A stretch of 43,977 bases of DNA from an uncultured Granulosicoccaceae bacterium (GCA_938045275.1 CALIMV010000242.1:1-43977), one strand, 5' to 3'; numbered from the stretch's first letter, positions 25,179 through 34,853 are shown. Numbers and translations are program-made. The notes: generated by a model from the sequence alone, not told the origin.

Positions 25179-25529
25179 CTTTAACGGCCGCCGTGGCCCT
25201 TTACGCGTTCGAGCATTGGTTTTGGTTCGTTGGCCGCGCAGCGGTAAACCGCGACGATGGCGAATGCCGCGATAACAACCCAAATCCATCAATCGTTTGA
25301 TGTTCATGGAAACGTCTCGGCGCAAATCACCTTCTACCGTGTGTTTAGCAACCTCTGTTCGCAAGTTTTCCACTTCCGATTCAGATAAATCGCGAACCTT
25401 GGTGCTAGTGTCGACACCTGCAGCAGCACATACTTCGCGCGCCCGAGTGCGACCAATGCCGTATATCGAGGTTAGTGCAATCCAGGTGTGTTTCTGGACA
25501 GGAATATTTATGCCTGCTATGCGGGCCAT
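25173..25529 (-). CDS. rpsM: 30S ribosomal protein S13
   Basis: The 118-residue 30S head protein contacts the 50S subunit and tRNA. It begins [20 protein letters not shown] and has the helix-two-turn-helix [17 protein letters not shown]. The basic tail [20 protein letters not shown] reaches the P site. It starts 12 nt after rpmJ. Its stop codon is embedded in the first unit of a five-copy tandem repeat, so the 3' end of the gene seems to have taken part in the expansion without changing the protein. Confidence 0.99.
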   Translation of the reverse strand: MARIAGINIPVQKHTWIALTSIYGIGRTRAREVCAAAGVDTSTKVRDLSESEVENLRTEVAKHTVEGDLRRDVSMNIKRLMDLGCYRGIRHRRGLPLRGQRTKTNARTRKGPRRPLKR

Positions 25530-25541
25530 ACTGTTCTCCGA

Positions 25542-25655
25542 TTAACCTTGACGTTGCTTGTGTCGTGGGTCGCTACAAATGACGCGAATCACGCCTTTGC
25601 GCTTGATCACTTTACAATTACGGCAAATTTTTTTAACTGATGCTCTACATTTCAT
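25542..25655 (-). CDS. rpmJ: 50S ribosomal protein L36 (zinc-binding form)
   Basis: This 37-residue gene reads [20 protein letters not shown] and then [18 protein letters not shown]11, C14, C27 and H32 form the zinc-ribbon site of the C+ form of L36. It sits between secY and rpsM, its normal place in gammaproteobacteria, with 26 nt and 12 nt gaps. L36 is a late-assembly protein of the 50S central region. Many bacteria also carry a zinc-free paralogue, which is not in this window. Confidence 0.97.
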   Translation of the reverse strand: MKCRASVKKICRNCKVIKRKGVIRVICSDPRHKQRQG

Positions 25656-25681
25656 GTGTTTTCTCCAATGGTTGCACTAAG

Positions 25682-27025
25682 CTAGCGCGCACCACGAGGG
25701 GTCCCTTTCGGTCCTGACTTTTTCATTAAACCCTCATACTGATGGCTCATCATGTGAGCTTGTGCTTGTGCAACAAAGTCCATAACCACCACGACGATGA
25801 TCAGCAATGATGTTCCACCAAAGTAAAAAGGTACGTTCCAAAGCAGAATCAGGAACTCGGGTAGCAAGCATACAAGTGTGATGTACATAGCGCCGTAAAG
25901 TGTCAAGCGGGTAAGTACAGCATCAATGTAGCGAGCCGTTTGGTCTCCAGGGCGATACCCAGGAATAAAAGCGCCAGAGCGCTTAAGGTTGTCTGCAGTC
26001 TCTTTTGCGTTGAAAACCAGCGCTGTATAGAAAAAGCAGAAGAATATAATGGCCGAAGCGTACAACAATATATACACCGGCTGCCCAGGCTGGAGCGTAG
26101 ACACCAACGTGTTTAGCCACGAGCTGGAGTTACTGGTAGCCAGATCACCCAACGTTGCTGGAAACAAAATTATGCTTGAAGCAAAGATAGGAGGAATAAC
26201 ACCAGCCATGTTCAATTTGAGTGGTAGGTGACTGGACTGCGCCTGCATCATCTTTCTACCTTGCTGGCGTTTTGCATAGTTTACGGTTATGCGACGCTGT
26301 CCGCGCTCAACAAAAACAACAAATGCGGTTACCGCTAAAACCATCGCAAACAACAGGATGACGACAAATGGGCTCAATTCCCCGGTACGTGCTAAATCTA
26401 GCGTGCCACCAATAGCGCGTGGCAGACCAGCAACAATACCTGCGAATATGAGAATCGATATTCCGTTACCTATGCCTCGCTCAGTTATCTGTTCGCCTAA
26501 CCACATCAGGAACATGGTGCCGGTAACCAGCGTGATAGCCGCAGTTACCACAAAACCCGGACCATTCAGGAACACAACATTGTCGCCACCAGCGGCTTGC
26601 GACTGCAGAGCGATGGCAACACCAACTGACTGGATAGTTGCCAGAACTAATGTTCCGTAGCGAGTATATTTGGTAATTGTGCGCCGACCACTCTCACCTT
26701 CTTTTCGAAGTTGCTCAAGCGATGGGATAACGTGTGTCATAAGCTGCATGATGATCGATGCAGAAATGTATGGCATAACGCCCAACGCGAACAATGACAT
26801 TCGTGATAGCGCACCACCACCAAACATGTTCAACATGCCCATGATGCCACCGCTTTGTGCATCAAACAATTGCGCCATAACGCGTGGGTCCACACCAGGA
26901 ATGGTGATGTGCGAGCCAATGCGAAAAATCGCGATTGCAAAAAGCACAAACAGCAGACGAGACCGTAGCTCGGAAGAACCACCGATACCAGATGCTACGC
27001 CTTGTTTGTTTTGCTCTTTTGCCAT
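25682..27025 (-). CDS. secY: Preprotein translocase subunit SecY
   Basis: The 447-residue inner-membrane channel protein of the Sec pathway has ten helices. It begins with a Gln/Ser/Gly-rich cytoplasmic segment and then [20 protein letters not shown]. The plug region includes [20 protein letters not shown]. The SecA/ribosome-binding cytoplasmic loop contains [20 protein letters not shown]. It ends [15 protein letters not shown]. It lies between rplO and rpmJ, as is standard. The short rplO-secY spacer contains a small hairpin (AATAGT-4 nt-ACTATT at 27046-27061) of unknown role. Confidence 0.99.
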   Translation of the reverse strand: MAKEQNKQGVASGIGGSSELRSRLLFVLFAIAIFRIGSHITIPGVDPRVMAQLFDAQSGGIMGMLNMFGGGALSRMSLFALGVMPYISASIIMQLMTHVIPSLEQLRKEGESGRRTITKYTRYGTLVLATIQSVGVAIALQSQAAGGDNVVFLNGPGFVVTAAITLVTGTMFLMWLGEQITERGIGNGISILIFAGIVAGLPRAIGGTLDLARTGELSPFVVILLFAMVLAVTAFVVFVERGQRRITVNYAKRQQGRKMMQAQSSHLPLKLNMAGVIPPIFASSIILFPATLGDLATSNSSSWLNTLVSTLQPGQPVYILLYASAIIFFCFFYTALVFNAKETADNLKRSGAFIPGYRPGDQTARYIDAVLTRLTLYGAMYITLVCLLPEFLILLWNVPFYFGGTSLLIIVVVVMDFVAQAQAHMMSHQYEGLMKKSGPKGTPRGAR

Positions 27026-27077
27026 AATGGTTTTATCTACTATCGAATAGTGAAAACTATTTCGTAATCTTTAGCCT

Positions 27078-27539
27078 TTAGGACGGCGCTGCTTCGTTCG
27101 CCGGCACGTCACTGATACTTCCACCAGCCGCTTCAATTGCCGCTCGTGCACCTTTAGTGACTCGGCACCCAGTAACCTGAACCGCTTTGTCAATACCACC
27201 CGACAATATGACCTTGACTGTTTTTGTTTGCATTGGTACCAGCCCGGCCGCAATTAAAGAGGCTGGATTAACTGCTCCATCTTCAATTAATGCGAGTTCA
27301 TGCAATCTAACTTCTGCATAGAAACGGGTCATGCGAGCCGTAAAACCAAATTTCGGTAATCTACGTTGAATAGGCATTTGGCCACCTTCAAACCCGACCT
27401 TGTGCCAACCACCTGAACGTGACTTCTGTCCCTTGTGCCCACGACCGCAGGTTTTACCCCAACCACAACCAATTCCACGACCTACACGGTGCGCTGTCTT
27501 GCGGCTGCCAGCTGCTGGTTTTAAATTGTTAAGACTCAT
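27078..27539 (-). CDS. rplO: 50S ribosomal protein L15
   Basis: The 153-residue protein begins [20 protein letters not shown], followed by [20 protein letters not shown], the conserved glycine-rich N-terminus that penetrates 23S rRNA. The C-terminus, ending [11 protein letters not shown], is about nine residues longer than the 144-residue E. coli protein. It sits between rpmD and secY with 65 and 52 nt gaps. L15 is a late-assembly 50S protein, and nothing else is unusual. Confidence 0.99.
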   Translation of the reverse strand: MSLNNLKPAAGSRKTAHRVGRGIGCGWGKTCGRGHKGQKSRSGGWHKVGFEGGQMPIQRRLPKFGFTARMTRFYAEVRLHELALIEDGAVNPASLIAAGLVPMQTKTVKVILSGGIDKAVQVTGCRVTKGARAAIEAAGGSISDVPANEAAPS

Positions 27540-27604
27540 GACTATTCTCTTCTTAATCTTTCTACTAAAGCTGTAAACTTACGTTGTCTACTTTAGTCGG
27601 CTAA

Positions 27605-27793
27605 TTACCCTTCGCCTTCTACGCGCAACATGTAATACGCTTTATTGATCATCCCGCGGTTTTCAGGTGTGTCACGCACCTCAACAGTTTGATGCATACG
27701 ACGTATACCCAAGCCGCGCACACAAGCTTTGTGGTTTTTCAACCGACCGTTCATGCTTCGAACCAGCGTTACCTTAAGCATTTTGTCGCTCAT
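27605..27793 (-). CDS. rpmD: 50S ribosomal protein L30
   Basis: The 62-residue protein has the L30 core [20 protein letters not shown], then [20 protein letters not shown]. The gene is absent from several bacterial groups but normal in gammaproteobacteria. Its ATG overlaps the stop of rpsE by 4 nt, so its translation is coupled to S5. Confidence 0.98.
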   Translation of the reverse strand: MSDKMLKVTLVRSMNGRLKNHKACVRGLGIRRMHQTVEVRDTPENRGMINKAYYMLRVEGEG

Positions 27794-28305
27794 GCTTCAC
27801 CTTTAATTTCCGCTACCGACTTGCCGCGTTTCGCCGCCACTGATTCCGGACTTTGCATAGTGCTTAATCCATTGATAGTTGCTCGAACCACATTTATCGG
27901 GTTGTTTGTACCGATGATTTTTGCCAAAACGTTTCGAACGCCAACGGCTTCGAACACAGCACGCATGGCACCACCGGCGATTATGCCCGTACCCTCTGAC
28001 GCTGGTTGCATATACACTCGGGCTGCCCCGTGGCGGCCTTTGGTTGCGTATTGCAAAGTACCATCGTCAAGCGAAACGGTTTTCATATCGCGACGGGCCT
28101 TCTCCATGGCTTTTTGAATTGCCAATGGGACCTCACGAGCCTTACCGTATCCGATACCAACGCGGCCGTTGCCGTCACCGACAACAGTCAGAGCGGTGAA
28201 GCCGAATTGACGACCCCCTTTGACCACTTTCGCTACACGGTTAATTGAAACCAGCTTTTCGATGTAGCCGTCGCTGCTTTGGTTGTAATCGTTGTTATTA
28301 GCCAT
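27790..28305 (-). CDS. rpsE: 30S ribosomal protein S5
   Basis: The 171-residue protein has the S5 double-stranded-RNA-binding fold. It contains [20 protein letters not shown], where changes in the family give spectinomycin resistance or ambiguity phenotypes, and a C-terminal domain with [20 protein letters not shown]. The N-terminus [20 protein letters not shown] is polar and variable. It overlaps rpmD by 4 nt and starts 8 nt after rplR. S5 sits at the mRNA entry channel and takes part in decoding accuracy. Confidence 0.99.
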   Translation of the reverse strand: MANNNDYNQSSDGYIEKLVSINRVAKVVKGGRQFGFTALTVVGDGNGRVGIGYGKAREVPLAIQKAMEKARRDMKTVSLDDGTLQYATKGRHGAARVYMQPASEGTGIIAGGAMRAVFEAVGVRNVLAKIIGTNNPINVVRATINGLSTMQSPESVAAKRGKSVAEIKGEA

Positions 28306-28313
28306 GTGCTTTC

Positions 28314-28667
28314 CTAGAATTTCAGGCCGTTTTCACGGGCTGCATCTGCGAGTGCCTTTACTCGACCGTGGTATTTAAAGCCAGAGCGATCAAAAGCCAC
28401 TTCAGTGATACCGGCCGCTACCGCTTTTTCGGCAATGGATTTGCCAACGGCTACCGCTGCATCGACGTTACCGCTGTACTTCAAACCAGTGCGCAGATCT
28501 TTACCAACTGTTGATGCTGTTGCGACAACCTTTGCCCCATCATCAGCGATAACCTGAGCATAAATATGACGCGGTGTACGGTGCACAGACAAGCGCGCGA
28601 CACACAGCTCTTTAATCTTTGCTCTGGTGCGTCTGGCTCGACGCAATCGACTTGTTTTCTTGTCCAT
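28314..28667 (-). CDS. rplR: 50S ribosomal protein L18
   Basis: The 117-residue 5S rRNA-binding protein begins [20 protein letters not shown] with its basic tail. It then has the L18 motif [20 protein letters not shown] and ends [20 protein letters not shown] before ENGLKF. With L5 it places 5S rRNA in the central protuberance. The gap to rpsE is 8 nt and to rplF 66 nt. Length and ends are normal. Confidence 0.99.
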   Translation of the reverse strand: MDKKTSRLRRARRTRAKIKELCVARLSVHRTPRHIYAQVIADDGAKVVATASTVGKDLRTGLKYSGNVDAAVAVGKSIAEKAVAAGITEVAFDRSGFKYHGRVKALADAARENGLKF

Positions 28668-28733
28668 CTTTTAAACCTGTTTTATATAAGCGCTAGCATG
28701 TACTGAATATGTAATTGAGCCAAACGGCCGTAA

Positions 28734-29267
28734 TTACTTCTTCTTAGCCTCTTTCATAAGAACGTATTCATCGACATAGCGAACACCTTTACCTTTATAA
28801 GGCTCTGGTGGACGATAGCCACGGATATCCGCTGCAACCTGACCAACTACTTGCTTGTTAGAGCCACTGACAATGATTTCTGTTTGGCTTGGTGTTTCAA
28901 CCTTGATACCGTCAGGCACTTTGTGCACTACCGGGTGTGAAAAACCCAACGTCAAGTTGATGGAACTGCCTTGAGCTTGCGCGCGATACCCAACGCCGCG
29001 CAGTTCCAATTTCTTTTCAAACCCAGTGGATACACCTATCACCAGATTGTTAAGCAATGAACGCATTGTTCCCGCCATCGCAATGGCACGTTTTGAGTCA
29101 TCGACGGCTTTTACACCAAGCACTCCATCGTCCATGGCAGGCGTTACATGTTCATGCAACGTGACTGACTCATTGCCTTTAGGGCCTTTTGCGCTAACGG
29201 TCTGACCACTGATGGTCACATCAACGCCTTTTGGCACTTCTATCGGTTGTTTCGCTATACGTGACAT
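28734..29267 (-). CDS. rplF: 50S ribosomal protein L6
   Basis: The 177-residue protein has two related domains. It begins MSRIAKQPIEVPKGVDVTIS. The second domain carries ELRGVGYRAQAQGSSINLTL and the signature PEPYKGKGVRYVDEYVLMKE, ending AKKK. L6 sits near the sarcin-ricin loop and factor-binding site. It lies between rpsH and rplR in spc order with 63 and 66 nt gaps. Confidence 0.99.
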   Translation of the reverse strand: MSRIAKQPIEVPKGVDVTISGQTVSAKGPKGNESVTLHEHVTPAMDDGVLGVKAVDDSKRAIAMAGTMRSLLNNLVIGVSTGFEKKLELRGVGYRAQAQGSSINLTLGFSHPVVHKVPDGIKVETPSQTEIIVSGSNKQVVGQVAADIRGYRPPEPYKGKGVRYVDEYVLMKEAKKK

Positions 29268-29330
29268 GTCTATATTCCGACGTCGTCTTTAAACTTGATT
29301 AAAAATCTTTATTAAAATGCAGGTTCTAAT

Positions 29331-29726
29331 TTATTGAACCGTGCAAAGAATTTCGCCACCATGGCCTGCAGCTCTGGCTTTCACACCGGTCATTACACCC
29401 TGCGAGGTCGATACAATGGCTACGCCCAAACCACCAAGCACATCTGGGATGCTACCGCTATCGCAATAGCGCCGTAGTCCGGGCCGGCTGACACGCTGAA
29501 TTTTTTCGATTACCGGCTTGCCTTCAAAGTACTTCAGCTCTACTGTCAGTGTAGGTTTGCCGTCGACTTCATTAGTCGAATGTCCAGACACATACCCTTC
29601 TGAAACTAGAACTTCAGCCACTGCACTCTTAACCTTGGAGGCAGGCATTGAAACTTCAACCTTTTGCGCCTGCTGACCGTTGCGAATGCGGGTCAACATA
29701 TCGGCTATTGGATCTGACATGCTCAT
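29331..29726 (-). CDS. rpsH: 30S ribosomal protein S8
   Basis: The 131-residue 16S rRNA-binding protein contains [20 protein letters not shown] and the C-terminal [16 protein letters not shown], with the S8 motif [17 protein letters not shown]. It may start at the second ATG (29720), which gives the usual MSDPIADM N-terminus; the Shine-Dalgarno evidence does not decide. S8 is the translational repressor of the spc operon in E. coli. Upstream, the end of rpsN is tandemly duplicated (29744-29780). Confidence 0.98.
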   Translation of the reverse strand: MSMSDPIADMLTRIRNGQQAQKVEVSMPASKVKSAVAEVLVSEGYVSGHSTNEVDGKPTLTVELKYFEGKPVIEKIQRVSRPGLRRYCDSGSIPDVLGGLGVAIVSTSQGVMTGVKARAAGHGGEILCTVQ

Positions 29727-29743
29727 AAGTAAGTACTCTTATT

Positions 29744-29780
29744 CCTTTACCAACTGGCCTTTACCAGCTGGCCTTAACCA
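29744..29780. repeat. 14-bp tandem duplication at the rpsN stop codon
   Basis: CCTTTACCAACTGG (29744-29757) and CCTTTACCAGCTGG (29758-29771) differ at one base. A partial third copy CCTTAACC follows. On the coding strand the copy nearest rpsN encodes the end of the protein, Ala-Ser-Trp-stop. The second copy lies just past the stop codon in the 34-nt rpsN-rpsH spacer. Confidence 0.85.
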
Positions 29781-30066
29781 AACCGGGAACATCGCCACGC
29801 ATGGCGGCTTCTCGTAACTTGTTGCGACTCAAACCAAACTTACGATAGTAACCGTGTGGTCGTCCGGTAATACGACAACGATTACGTTGTCGAGCGGCCG
29901 ATGAGTCTCGTGGCAGTTTCGCAAGCGCAGTTACCGCTGCCATTTTGTCTTCAAACGACGCCTCTTCTGAGATAATCGTTGCTTTCAAACTCTTTCGCTT
30001 CGCCGCGTACTGGCGAACCAGTTTGGTGCGCTTTGCTTCGCGCGCGATCATTGATTTTTTAGCCAC
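29761..30066 (-). CDS. rpsN: 30S ribosomal protein S14 (zinc-free form)
   Basis: The 101-residue protein is the long C-minus form: [20 protein letters not shown] at the start, then [20 protein letters not shown] and the terminus [12 protein letters not shown]. There is no CxxC zinc pair, in contrast to the zinc-type L36 in the same cluster. It sits between rplE and rpsH. The codons for the last residues and the stop are part of a 14-bp tandem duplication that spills into the spacer. Confidence 0.99.
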   Translation of the reverse strand: MAKKSMIAREAKRTKLVRQYAAKRKSLKATIISEEASFEDKMAAVTALAKLPRDSSAARQRNRCRITGRPHGYYRKFGLSRNKLREAAMRGDVPGLVKASW

Positions 30067-30095
30067 AAGCTACTCTTTGTTTAAGTTCACTGGTT

Positions 30096-30635
30096 TTATG
30101 TACGAAATGGGAAGTTGAATTTTTTCAACATCGCCAGCGCTTCTGCATCCGTTTTTGCCGATGTGGTGATGGTTATATCCATGCCACGAATCGCGTCAAT
30201 TTTGTCGTAATCAATTTCCGGAAAGATAATTTGCTCTTTCACACCCAGGCTGTAGTTTCCACGACCATCAAATGATCTGGAGCTTATGCCACGAAAGTCA
30301 CGAATTCGCGGAATAGAAATCGCCACAAGTCGATCTAGAAATTCATACATACGTGCTCGGCGCAGTGTGACCTTTAAACCGATTGGATAACCATCACGAA
30401 TCTTGAATCCTGCAATCGATTTTCTGGCCACGGTAACGACAGGCTTCTGACCACTGATAGCAGTCATATCGCGAATGGCATTTTCGAGTACCTTTTTGTC
30501 ACCCACTGCCTCACCCAGGCCGATGTTCAGGGTGATCTTCTCAATACGCGGCGCTTGCATAACACTCTTGTACGAGAACTCTTCCATCATCGCTGGAACA
30601 ATTTTCTCTTTATATTCTGTCGCTAATCTTGTCAT
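30096..30635 (-). CDS. rplE: 50S ribosomal protein L5
   Basis: The 179-residue 5S rRNA-binding protein contains [20 protein letters not shown] and [20 protein letters not shown], then [20 protein letters not shown] and the end [11 protein letters not shown]. It contacts P-site tRNA in the central protuberance. Gaps are 70 nt to rplX and 29 nt to rpsN. Length and order are standard. Confidence 0.99.
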   Translation of the reverse strand: MTRLATEYKEKIVPAMMEEFSYKSVMQAPRIEKITLNIGLGEAVGDKKVLENAIRDMTAISGQKPVVTVARKSIAGFKIRDGYPIGLKVTLRRARMYEFLDRLVAISIPRIRDFRGISSRSFDGRGNYSLGVKEQIIFPEIDYDKIDAIRGMDITITTSAKTDAEALAMLKKFNFPFRT

Positions 30636-30705
30636 TACGTTTACCGTCTAAACTCTTTTCGTTAGCCCGCACAATTACTAGTGCGAGACCGTATCGACGA
30701 AGCCC

Positions 30706-31017
30706 TTAGTCAACCGCCGAGTCGTCAGCGTTAAAAAAACGCTCTTTTTTACCAGCGCTGTTTAAACGTACACCGACTCGACCGCCCTTTTTCGTTTTAG
30801 TATTGAACAGGGCAACATTAGAAATATGTATAGAAGCTTCTTTTTCTTGTATGCCACCCGGGTCACCCGCTTGAGGGTTACCCTTGACATGCTTCTTTAC
30901 CATGTTGACGCCATCAACGATAAGTCGATCGTCCATCACTCTGGCTACTTTTCCACGACGACCTTTATCTTTGCCGGCCAGTACGATGACATCGTCACCC
31001 GATTTAATCAGTTTCAT
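30706..31017 (-). CDS. rplX: 50S ribosomal protein L24
   Basis: The 103-residue assembly-initiator protein of the 50S has the KOW motif SGDDVIVLAGKDKGRRGKVA at the N-terminus, then VDGVNMVKKHVKGNPQAGDP. It lies 10 nt after rplN and 70 nt before rplE. Its Met-Lys-Leu-Ile start is normal. Confidence 0.99.
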   Translation of the reverse strand: MKLIKSGDDVIVLAGKDKGRRGKVARVMDDRLIVDGVNMVKKHVKGNPQAGDPGGIQEKEASIHISNVALFNTKTKKGGRVGVRLNSAGKKERFFNADDSAVD

Positions 31018-31027
31018 TGCTCGTTAC

Positions 31028-31396
31028 CTACAGAACTTCTGGTGCCAGTGACACAATTTTCATGAACTTCTCATTACGTAGCTCACGAGTTACTGGGCCA
31101 AAGATACGAGTGCCAATTGGCTCGAGTTTCGCATTCAAGATGACGGCTGCATTCGAATCGAAACGAATCGCTGAACCATCGGCTCTCCGAATTCCTTTCC
31201 GAGTGCGTACAACGACAGCGTTGTATACCTCACCTTTTTTTACTCGACCCCGAGGGATGGCATCCTTAACACTGACCTTTATGACATCGCCTACGCGAGC
31301 ATAACGGCGATGTGAACCGCCCAGTACTTTTATGCACTGAACGCTTCTGGCACCACTGTTGTCAGCGACATTCAGAACGGTCTGCATTTGAATCAT
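31028..31396 (-). CDS. rplN: 50S ribosomal protein L14
   Basis: The 122-residue protein begins [20 protein letters not shown], the conserved L14 start, and ends [22 protein letters not shown] (here [19 protein letters not shown]). L14 forms inter-subunit bridges and binds the silencing factor RsfS. It follows rpsQ across 43 nt and precedes rplX by 10 nt. In E. coli this gene starts the spc operon, but no separate promoter is obvious in the 43-nt spacer here. Confidence 0.99.
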   Translation of the reverse strand: MIQMQTVLNVADNSGARSVQCIKVLGGSHRRYARVGDVIKVSVKDAIPRGRVKKGEVYNAVVVRTRKGIRRADGSAIRFDSNAAVILNAKLEPIGTRIFGPVTRELRNEKFMKIVSLAPEVL

Positions 31397-31432
31397 CGGT
31401 ACGCTACTCTATATTATTCTGTTACAAAAACG

Positions 31433-31448
31433 ACTCAGCTTACTCAGC
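31433..31448. repeat. 9-bp duplication spanning the rpsQ stop codon
   Basis: ACTCAGC occurs at 31433-31439 and 31442-31448, a 9-bp period. On the coding strand this reads GCTGAGTAA followed by GCTGAGTCG, so the last sense codon and stop of rpsQ are copied into the spacer. The array is short and chance is possible; it is listed because similar duplications recur in this cluster. Confidence 0.5.
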
Positions 31449-31706
31449 CGCCGCTTCCAACACCTTGTCCAGGGTCCATGACTTAGTCTTGGAGATAGGC
31501 CGACATTGTTTAATTTGGACAAGATCACCAATATTCAACGCATTTTCTGCATCATGAACATGGTATTTCTTGCTTCGACGAATATATTTTCCATACATTG
31601 GATGCTTTACACGTCGTTCCACAACCACGGTTGCTGACTGCTGCATCTTGTTACTCAACACTCGGCCAACTTCCGTGCGCTGCAGTTTAGTGTTTTCTGT
31701 GCTCAT
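31440..31706 (-). CDS. rpsQ: 30S ribosomal protein S17
   Basis: The 88-residue OB-fold primary 16S rRNA binder has [20 protein letters not shown] and [20 protein letters not shown], then the [14 protein letters not shown] segment. It lies 23 nt after rpmC and 43 nt before rplN. In E. coli this gene ends the S10 operon. The stop-codon region shows a 9-bp duplication. Confidence 0.99.
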   Translation of the reverse strand: MSTENTKLQRTEVGRVLSNKMQQSATVVVERRVKHPMYGKYIRRSKKYHVHDAENALNIGDLVQIKQCRPISKTKSWTLDKVLEAAAE

Positions 31707-31729
31707 TTAATAAACCCCGATAAACCCGC

Positions 31730-31927
31730 TTATGCGCCTGCCGACTGTTTCTGATTAATTATGGTTTTAATTCTTGCGATCTGACGACGCACTCGCTTGT
31801 GGTTGTGCGGTTTAACGTCTTGACCAGAACCTTGCTGCATACGCAAGTTGAACTGCTCACGGAACAATGCCGATAGCTCAGTGTTGAGCTCATCGATCGA
31901 CTTTTCTCTTAATTCTGCCGTTGCCAT
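31730..31927 (-). CDS. rpmC: 50S ribosomal protein L29
   Basis: The 65-residue helical protein reads [20 protein letters not shown] and [16 protein letters not shown], ending [13 protein letters not shown]. It sits at the exit tunnel next to L23 and helps dock trigger factor and SRP. Its start codon shares a base with the rplP stop (TAATG at 31927), so translation is coupled. Confidence 0.98.
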   Translation of the reverse strand: MATAELREKSIDELNTELSALFREQFNLRMQQGSGQDVKPHNHKRVRRQIARIKTIINQKQSAGA

Positions 31928-32340
31928 TACGCCAAAGTCCTTACTACGAACGTTGTAGAAATTGGCAGCTTCGCCGCTGCCAGCGCAAACGCTTCACGTG
32001 CAATTTCTTCGGAAACGCCTTCCATCTCGTAGAGCATCTTGCCAGGTTGAATCTTGGCTACCCAGTATTCAACATTACCCTTACCTTTACCCATTCGTAC
32101 TTCGATAGGCTTTTTGGTTACTGGTGTATCTGGAAAAATACGAATCCAGATTTTTCCACCACGCTTAATGTGACGTGTCATTGCACGTCGTGCCGATTCG
32201 ATCTGACGTGCAGTTAAACGACCGCGCGCATTTGCTTTAAGACCATACTCGCCAAAGCTGACCTTGTTGCCGTTCAGCGCCAGACCACGGTTGCGACCCT
32301 TATGCTGCTTTCGGAATTTTGTACGTTTCGGTTGAAGCAT
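31927..32340 (-). CDS. rplP: 50S ribosomal protein L16
   Basis: The 137-residue protein begins [20 protein letters not shown] and contains the conserved [20 protein letters not shown] and [20 protein letters not shown]. It helps position A-site tRNA. The arginine preceding MGKGKG matches the residue hydroxylated by YcfD in E. coli. Upstream, a 10-bp purine-rich unit containing its Shine-Dalgarno is repeated. The stop overlaps the rpmC start. Confidence 0.99.
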   Translation of the reverse strand: MLQPKRTKFRKQHKGRNRGLALNGNKVSFGEYGLKANARGRLTARQIESARRAMTRHIKRGGKIWIRIFPDTPVTKKPIEVRMGKGKGNVEYWVAKIQPGKMLYEMEGVSEEIAREAFALAAAKLPISTTFVVRTLA

Positions 32341-32345
32341 GACTC

Positions 32346-32369
32346 TTCTGCTCTTTTCTGCTCTTTTCT
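32346..32369. repeat. 10-bp tandem repeat at the rplP ribosome-binding region
   Basis: TTCTGCTCTT occurs at 32346-32355 and 32356-32365 with a partial third copy. On the coding strand this gives AAGAGCAGAA iterated just before the rplP ATG (32340), so the purine-rich Shine-Dalgarno-like AAGAG is present two or three times. Confidence 0.7.
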
Positions 32370-32401
32370 ATATCGCTGTCGCGGTTGTCGGTCCAGATCG
32401 A

Positions 32402-33085
32402 TTACTTGGAAGTTGTGGCAGCGGCGCTTTTCGCACGCTTGTCTTCAAGATCGAATACTTCGCCGTGGCAAATCCAAACCTTAATACCAATAACACCGTA
32501 AGTTGTTCTGGCTTCCGCCGTGCCATAGTCGATATCGGCACGCAATGTGTGCAATGGCACTCGACCATCGTGATACCACTCACGGCGAGCTATCTCTGCA
32601 CCATTCAACCGGCCAGAAACCGCAATTTTTACACCCTGTGCACCCAGGCGCATGGTGTTAGTTAAAACACGCTTCATTGCACGCCGGAACATAACGCGTC
32701 TTTCCAACTGCTGCGCTACACCTTCAGCCACTAACTGAGCATCGATCTCAGGCTTGCGAATCTCCGCCACATTGATTTTTACGTTATTAATGTTCAAACC
32801 AATTTTTGGTGCAATTTTGCGGCGAAGGCGTTCAATATCCTCGCCTTTTTTTCCGATAACGATACCCGGACGTGCTGAGTGAATCGTTATTACAACCGCT
32901 TTTGCCGGTCGGTCAATCTTGATGCGACTAACTGATGCATGCGCCAGCTCTTTTTTGAGCAGCTCACGAACCATAATGTCGTCATTCAAATAGTTAGCGT
33001 AATCTTCCGAACCTGCATACCAGGTTGAATTCCAGTCCTGGGATATGCCAAGACGAATACCGATTGGATGTACTTTTTGACCCAT
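32402..33085 (-). CDS. rpsC: 30S ribosomal protein S3
   Basis: The 227-residue protein begins [20 protein letters not shown]. The KH domain carries [20 protein letters not shown] (GKKG loop). The C-terminal domain contains [20 protein letters not shown] and [21 protein letters not shown]3 forms the mRNA entry channel with S4 and S5 and has helicase activity there. It is 16 nt after rplV. Confidence 0.99.
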   Translation of the reverse strand: MGQKVHPIGIRLGISQDWNSTWYAGSEDYANYLNDDIMVRELLKKELAHASVSRIKIDRPAKAVVITIHSARPGIVIGKKGEDIERLRRKIAPKIGLNINNVKINVAEIRKPEIDAQLVAEGVAQQLERRVMFRRAMKRVLTNTMRLGAQGVKIAVSGRLNGAEIARREWYHDGRVPLHTLRADIDYGTAEARTTYGVIGIKVWICHGEVFDLEDKRAKSAAATTSK

Positions 33086-33101
33086 TTTCTTTGCTCTGCT
33101 C

Positions 33102-33434
33102 CTAGCGGTCCGAAACAGTCACAGTGATGTGACTTGTGCGCTTGAGAATACGGTTAGCGCGGCCTTTGGCTCTGGCGCGTAGTCGCTTCATTGTTGGACC
33201 TTCGTTCACTTGAACGGCGGCAATTTTAAGTTCGTCGATGTCAGCACCTTCGTTGTGTTCAGCGTTGGCTATTGCACTGTCAACCAGTTGCTTCATGATT
33301 GCACCAGCTTTCTTCTCGCTGAAAGTCAGCACTTCCAAGGCTTTCTCTACTGGCAGCCCGCGAACCTGATCAGCAATCAGGCGCACTTTCTGCGCTGATA
33401 TTCGTGCGTGTTTCAATGTTGATTCAACTTGCAT
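33102..33434 (-). CDS. rplV: 50S ribosomal protein L22
   Basis: The 110-residue protein has [20 protein letters not shown] at the start. The beta-hairpin [20 protein letters not shown] lines the nascent-peptide tunnel and is a macrolide-resistance site in the family. It ends HITVTVSDR. It lies 2 nt after rpsS and 16 nt before rpsC. Length and motifs are normal. Confidence 0.99.
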   Translation of the reverse strand: MQVESTLKHARISAQKVRLIADQVRGLPVEKALEVLTFSEKKAGAIMKQLVDSAIANAEHNEGADIDELKIAAVQVNEGPTMKRLRARAKGRANRILKRTSHITVTVSDR

Positions 33435-33436
33435 GT

Positions 33437-33709
33437 CTATCTGGCCTTTTTGTCGGCTACGTGGCCTTTGTAAGTACGAGTGGCAGAGAACTCACCGAGT
33501 TTGTGACCAACCATATTTTCAGAAACCAACACCGGTACATGCACACGGCCGTTGTGTACAGCTATGGTCAGACCAACCATGTCCGGCAAAATCATAGACC
33601 TTCGCGACCAGGTCTTGATTGGACGCTTGCTATTAGTGGCTTTGGCTTCATCAACTTTTTTTACCAGATGATGATCGACAAACGGACCTTTTCTTAATGA
33701 ACGTGGCAC
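33437..33709 (-). CDS. rpsS: 30S ribosomal protein S19
   Basis: The 90-residue 30S head protein begins [20 protein letters not shown] and has [20 protein letters not shown] and the terminus [19 protein letters not shown]. It forms a complex with S13 and contacts tRNA and bridge B1a. The 10-nt gap to rplB and 2-nt gap to rplV imply one polycistronic message. Confidence 0.99.
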   Translation of the reverse strand: MPRSLRKGPFVDHHLVKKVDEAKATNSKRPIKTWSRRSMILPDMVGLTIAVHNGRVHVPVLVSENMVGHKLGEFSATRTYKGHVADKKAR

Positions 33710-33719
33710 GGCTTATTCC

Positions 33720-34547
33720 TTATTTCTTGCTTCGACGACGCACAATCATGTTATCTGTGCGTTTGTTCGAACGAGTTTTGTAACCTTTTGTGGGTGTACC
33801 CCAAGGACTTACCGGATGACGACCACCTGAGGTACGACCTTCACCACCACCATGTGGGTGATCAACCGGGTTCATCGCCACACCACGAACGGTAGGACGA
33901 ACACCACGCCAGCGCTTAGCACCGGCTTTACCCATTTTACGAAGTGCATGTTCCGCATTTCCCACTTCGCCAATGGTTGCTCGACAGTCGGATTGAACAC
34001 GACGCATTTCACCAGATCGTAGTCGAAGTGTTGCGTACTGACCTTCACGTGCAACCAACTGCACGGCAGCACCGGCTGTTCGCGCTATCTGCGCGCCAGC
34101 ACCGGGCTTCAGTTCTATGCAATGCACGGTTGAACCAACGGGTACATTATTCAGTGGTAAACAGTTTCCGGATTTTATTGGCGCTTCTCGCCCAGACATC
34201 AGCTTGTCGCCTGCAGCCATACCCTTGGTGGCTATGACATACCGACGTTCACCGTCTGCATACTTTATCAGTGCGATATTCGCTGTACGGTTCGGGTCGT
34301 ATTCCAAACGCTCTACTACTGCTGGGATACCGTCTTTATCGCGTTTGAAATCGATGACTCGATAACGACGTTTATGGCCACCACCAATGTGTCGCGTGGT
34401 GATTCTACCTTTATTATTTCTACCACCTGATTTGTGCAGGCTTTCAACCAAAGGCTCGTACGGGCCCTCTTTTGATAGGTTTTTATTGACAACACGAACC
34501 TGAAAACGACGACCAGGTGAGGTTGGATTGGATTTAACCAGTGCCAT
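33720..34547 (-). CDS. rplB: 50S ribosomal protein L2
   Basis: The 275-residue protein is one of the largest and most conserved 50S proteins, needed for subunit joining and peptidyl transfer. It contains [20 protein letters not shown] and the signature [20 protein letters not shown], with the conserved histidine equivalent to E. coli H229. It ends [16 protein letters not shown]. It lies 6 nt after rplW and 10 nt before rpsS. Confidence 0.99.
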   Translation of the reverse strand: MALVKSNPTSPGRRFQVRVVNKNLSKEGPYEPLVESLHKSGGRNNKGRITTRHIGGGHKRRYRVIDFKRDKDGIPAVVERLEYDPNRTANIALIKYADGERRYVIATKGMAAGDKLMSGREAPIKSGNCLPLNNVPVGSTVHCIELKPGAGAQIARTAGAAVQLVAREGQYATLRLRSGEMRRVQSDCRATIGEVGNAEHALRKMGKAGAKRWRGVRPTVRGVAMNPVDHPHGGGEGRTSGGRHPVSPWGTPTKGYKTRSNKRTDNMIVRRRSKK

Positions 34548-34553
34548 ATCGCT

Positions 34554-34853
34554 TTATCCCTCGATGCTCATGAAGTCAAGATCCTGGCCTTCAGCCAATC
34601 TGACTATTGCTTTACGCCAGTCGGAACGCTTGCCGATTGAAGCACCAAAACGTTTGGTCTTGCCTTTCACGTTCACAATTTGCACGCTCTTCACATTCAC
34701 ACTGAAAAGACGTTCAACCGCTTTACGTACTTCTTGCTTACTGGCATCACCGGCCACTTTAAACGTATGCCGACCTTGCATTTCTGCAGCATTGGCGGTT
34801 TTTTCTGAGATATGTGGCGCCAGAAGAATTTTATATAAACGCTCGTCGTTCAT
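34554..34853 (-). CDS. rplW: 50S ribosomal protein L23
   Basis: The 99-residue protein at the tunnel exit is the docking site for trigger factor and SRP. It shows ERLYKILLAPHISEKTANAA and the loop NVKGKTKRFGASIGKRSDWR typical of L23. Its ATG overlaps the rplD stop as ATGA (34850-34853), so it is coupled to L4. Confidence 0.99.
   Translation of the reverse strand: MNDERLYKILLAPHISEKTANAAEMQGRHTFKVAGDASKQEVRKAVERLFSVNVKSVQIVNVKGKTKRFGASIGKRSDWRKAIVRLAEGQDLDFMSIEG

Noticed and set aside
27046-27061. AATAGT-4 nt-ACTATT hairpin as a terminator between rplO and secY
   Set aside because: It is a weak A/T stem without a U-tract on the coding strand, and secY must be co-transcribed.
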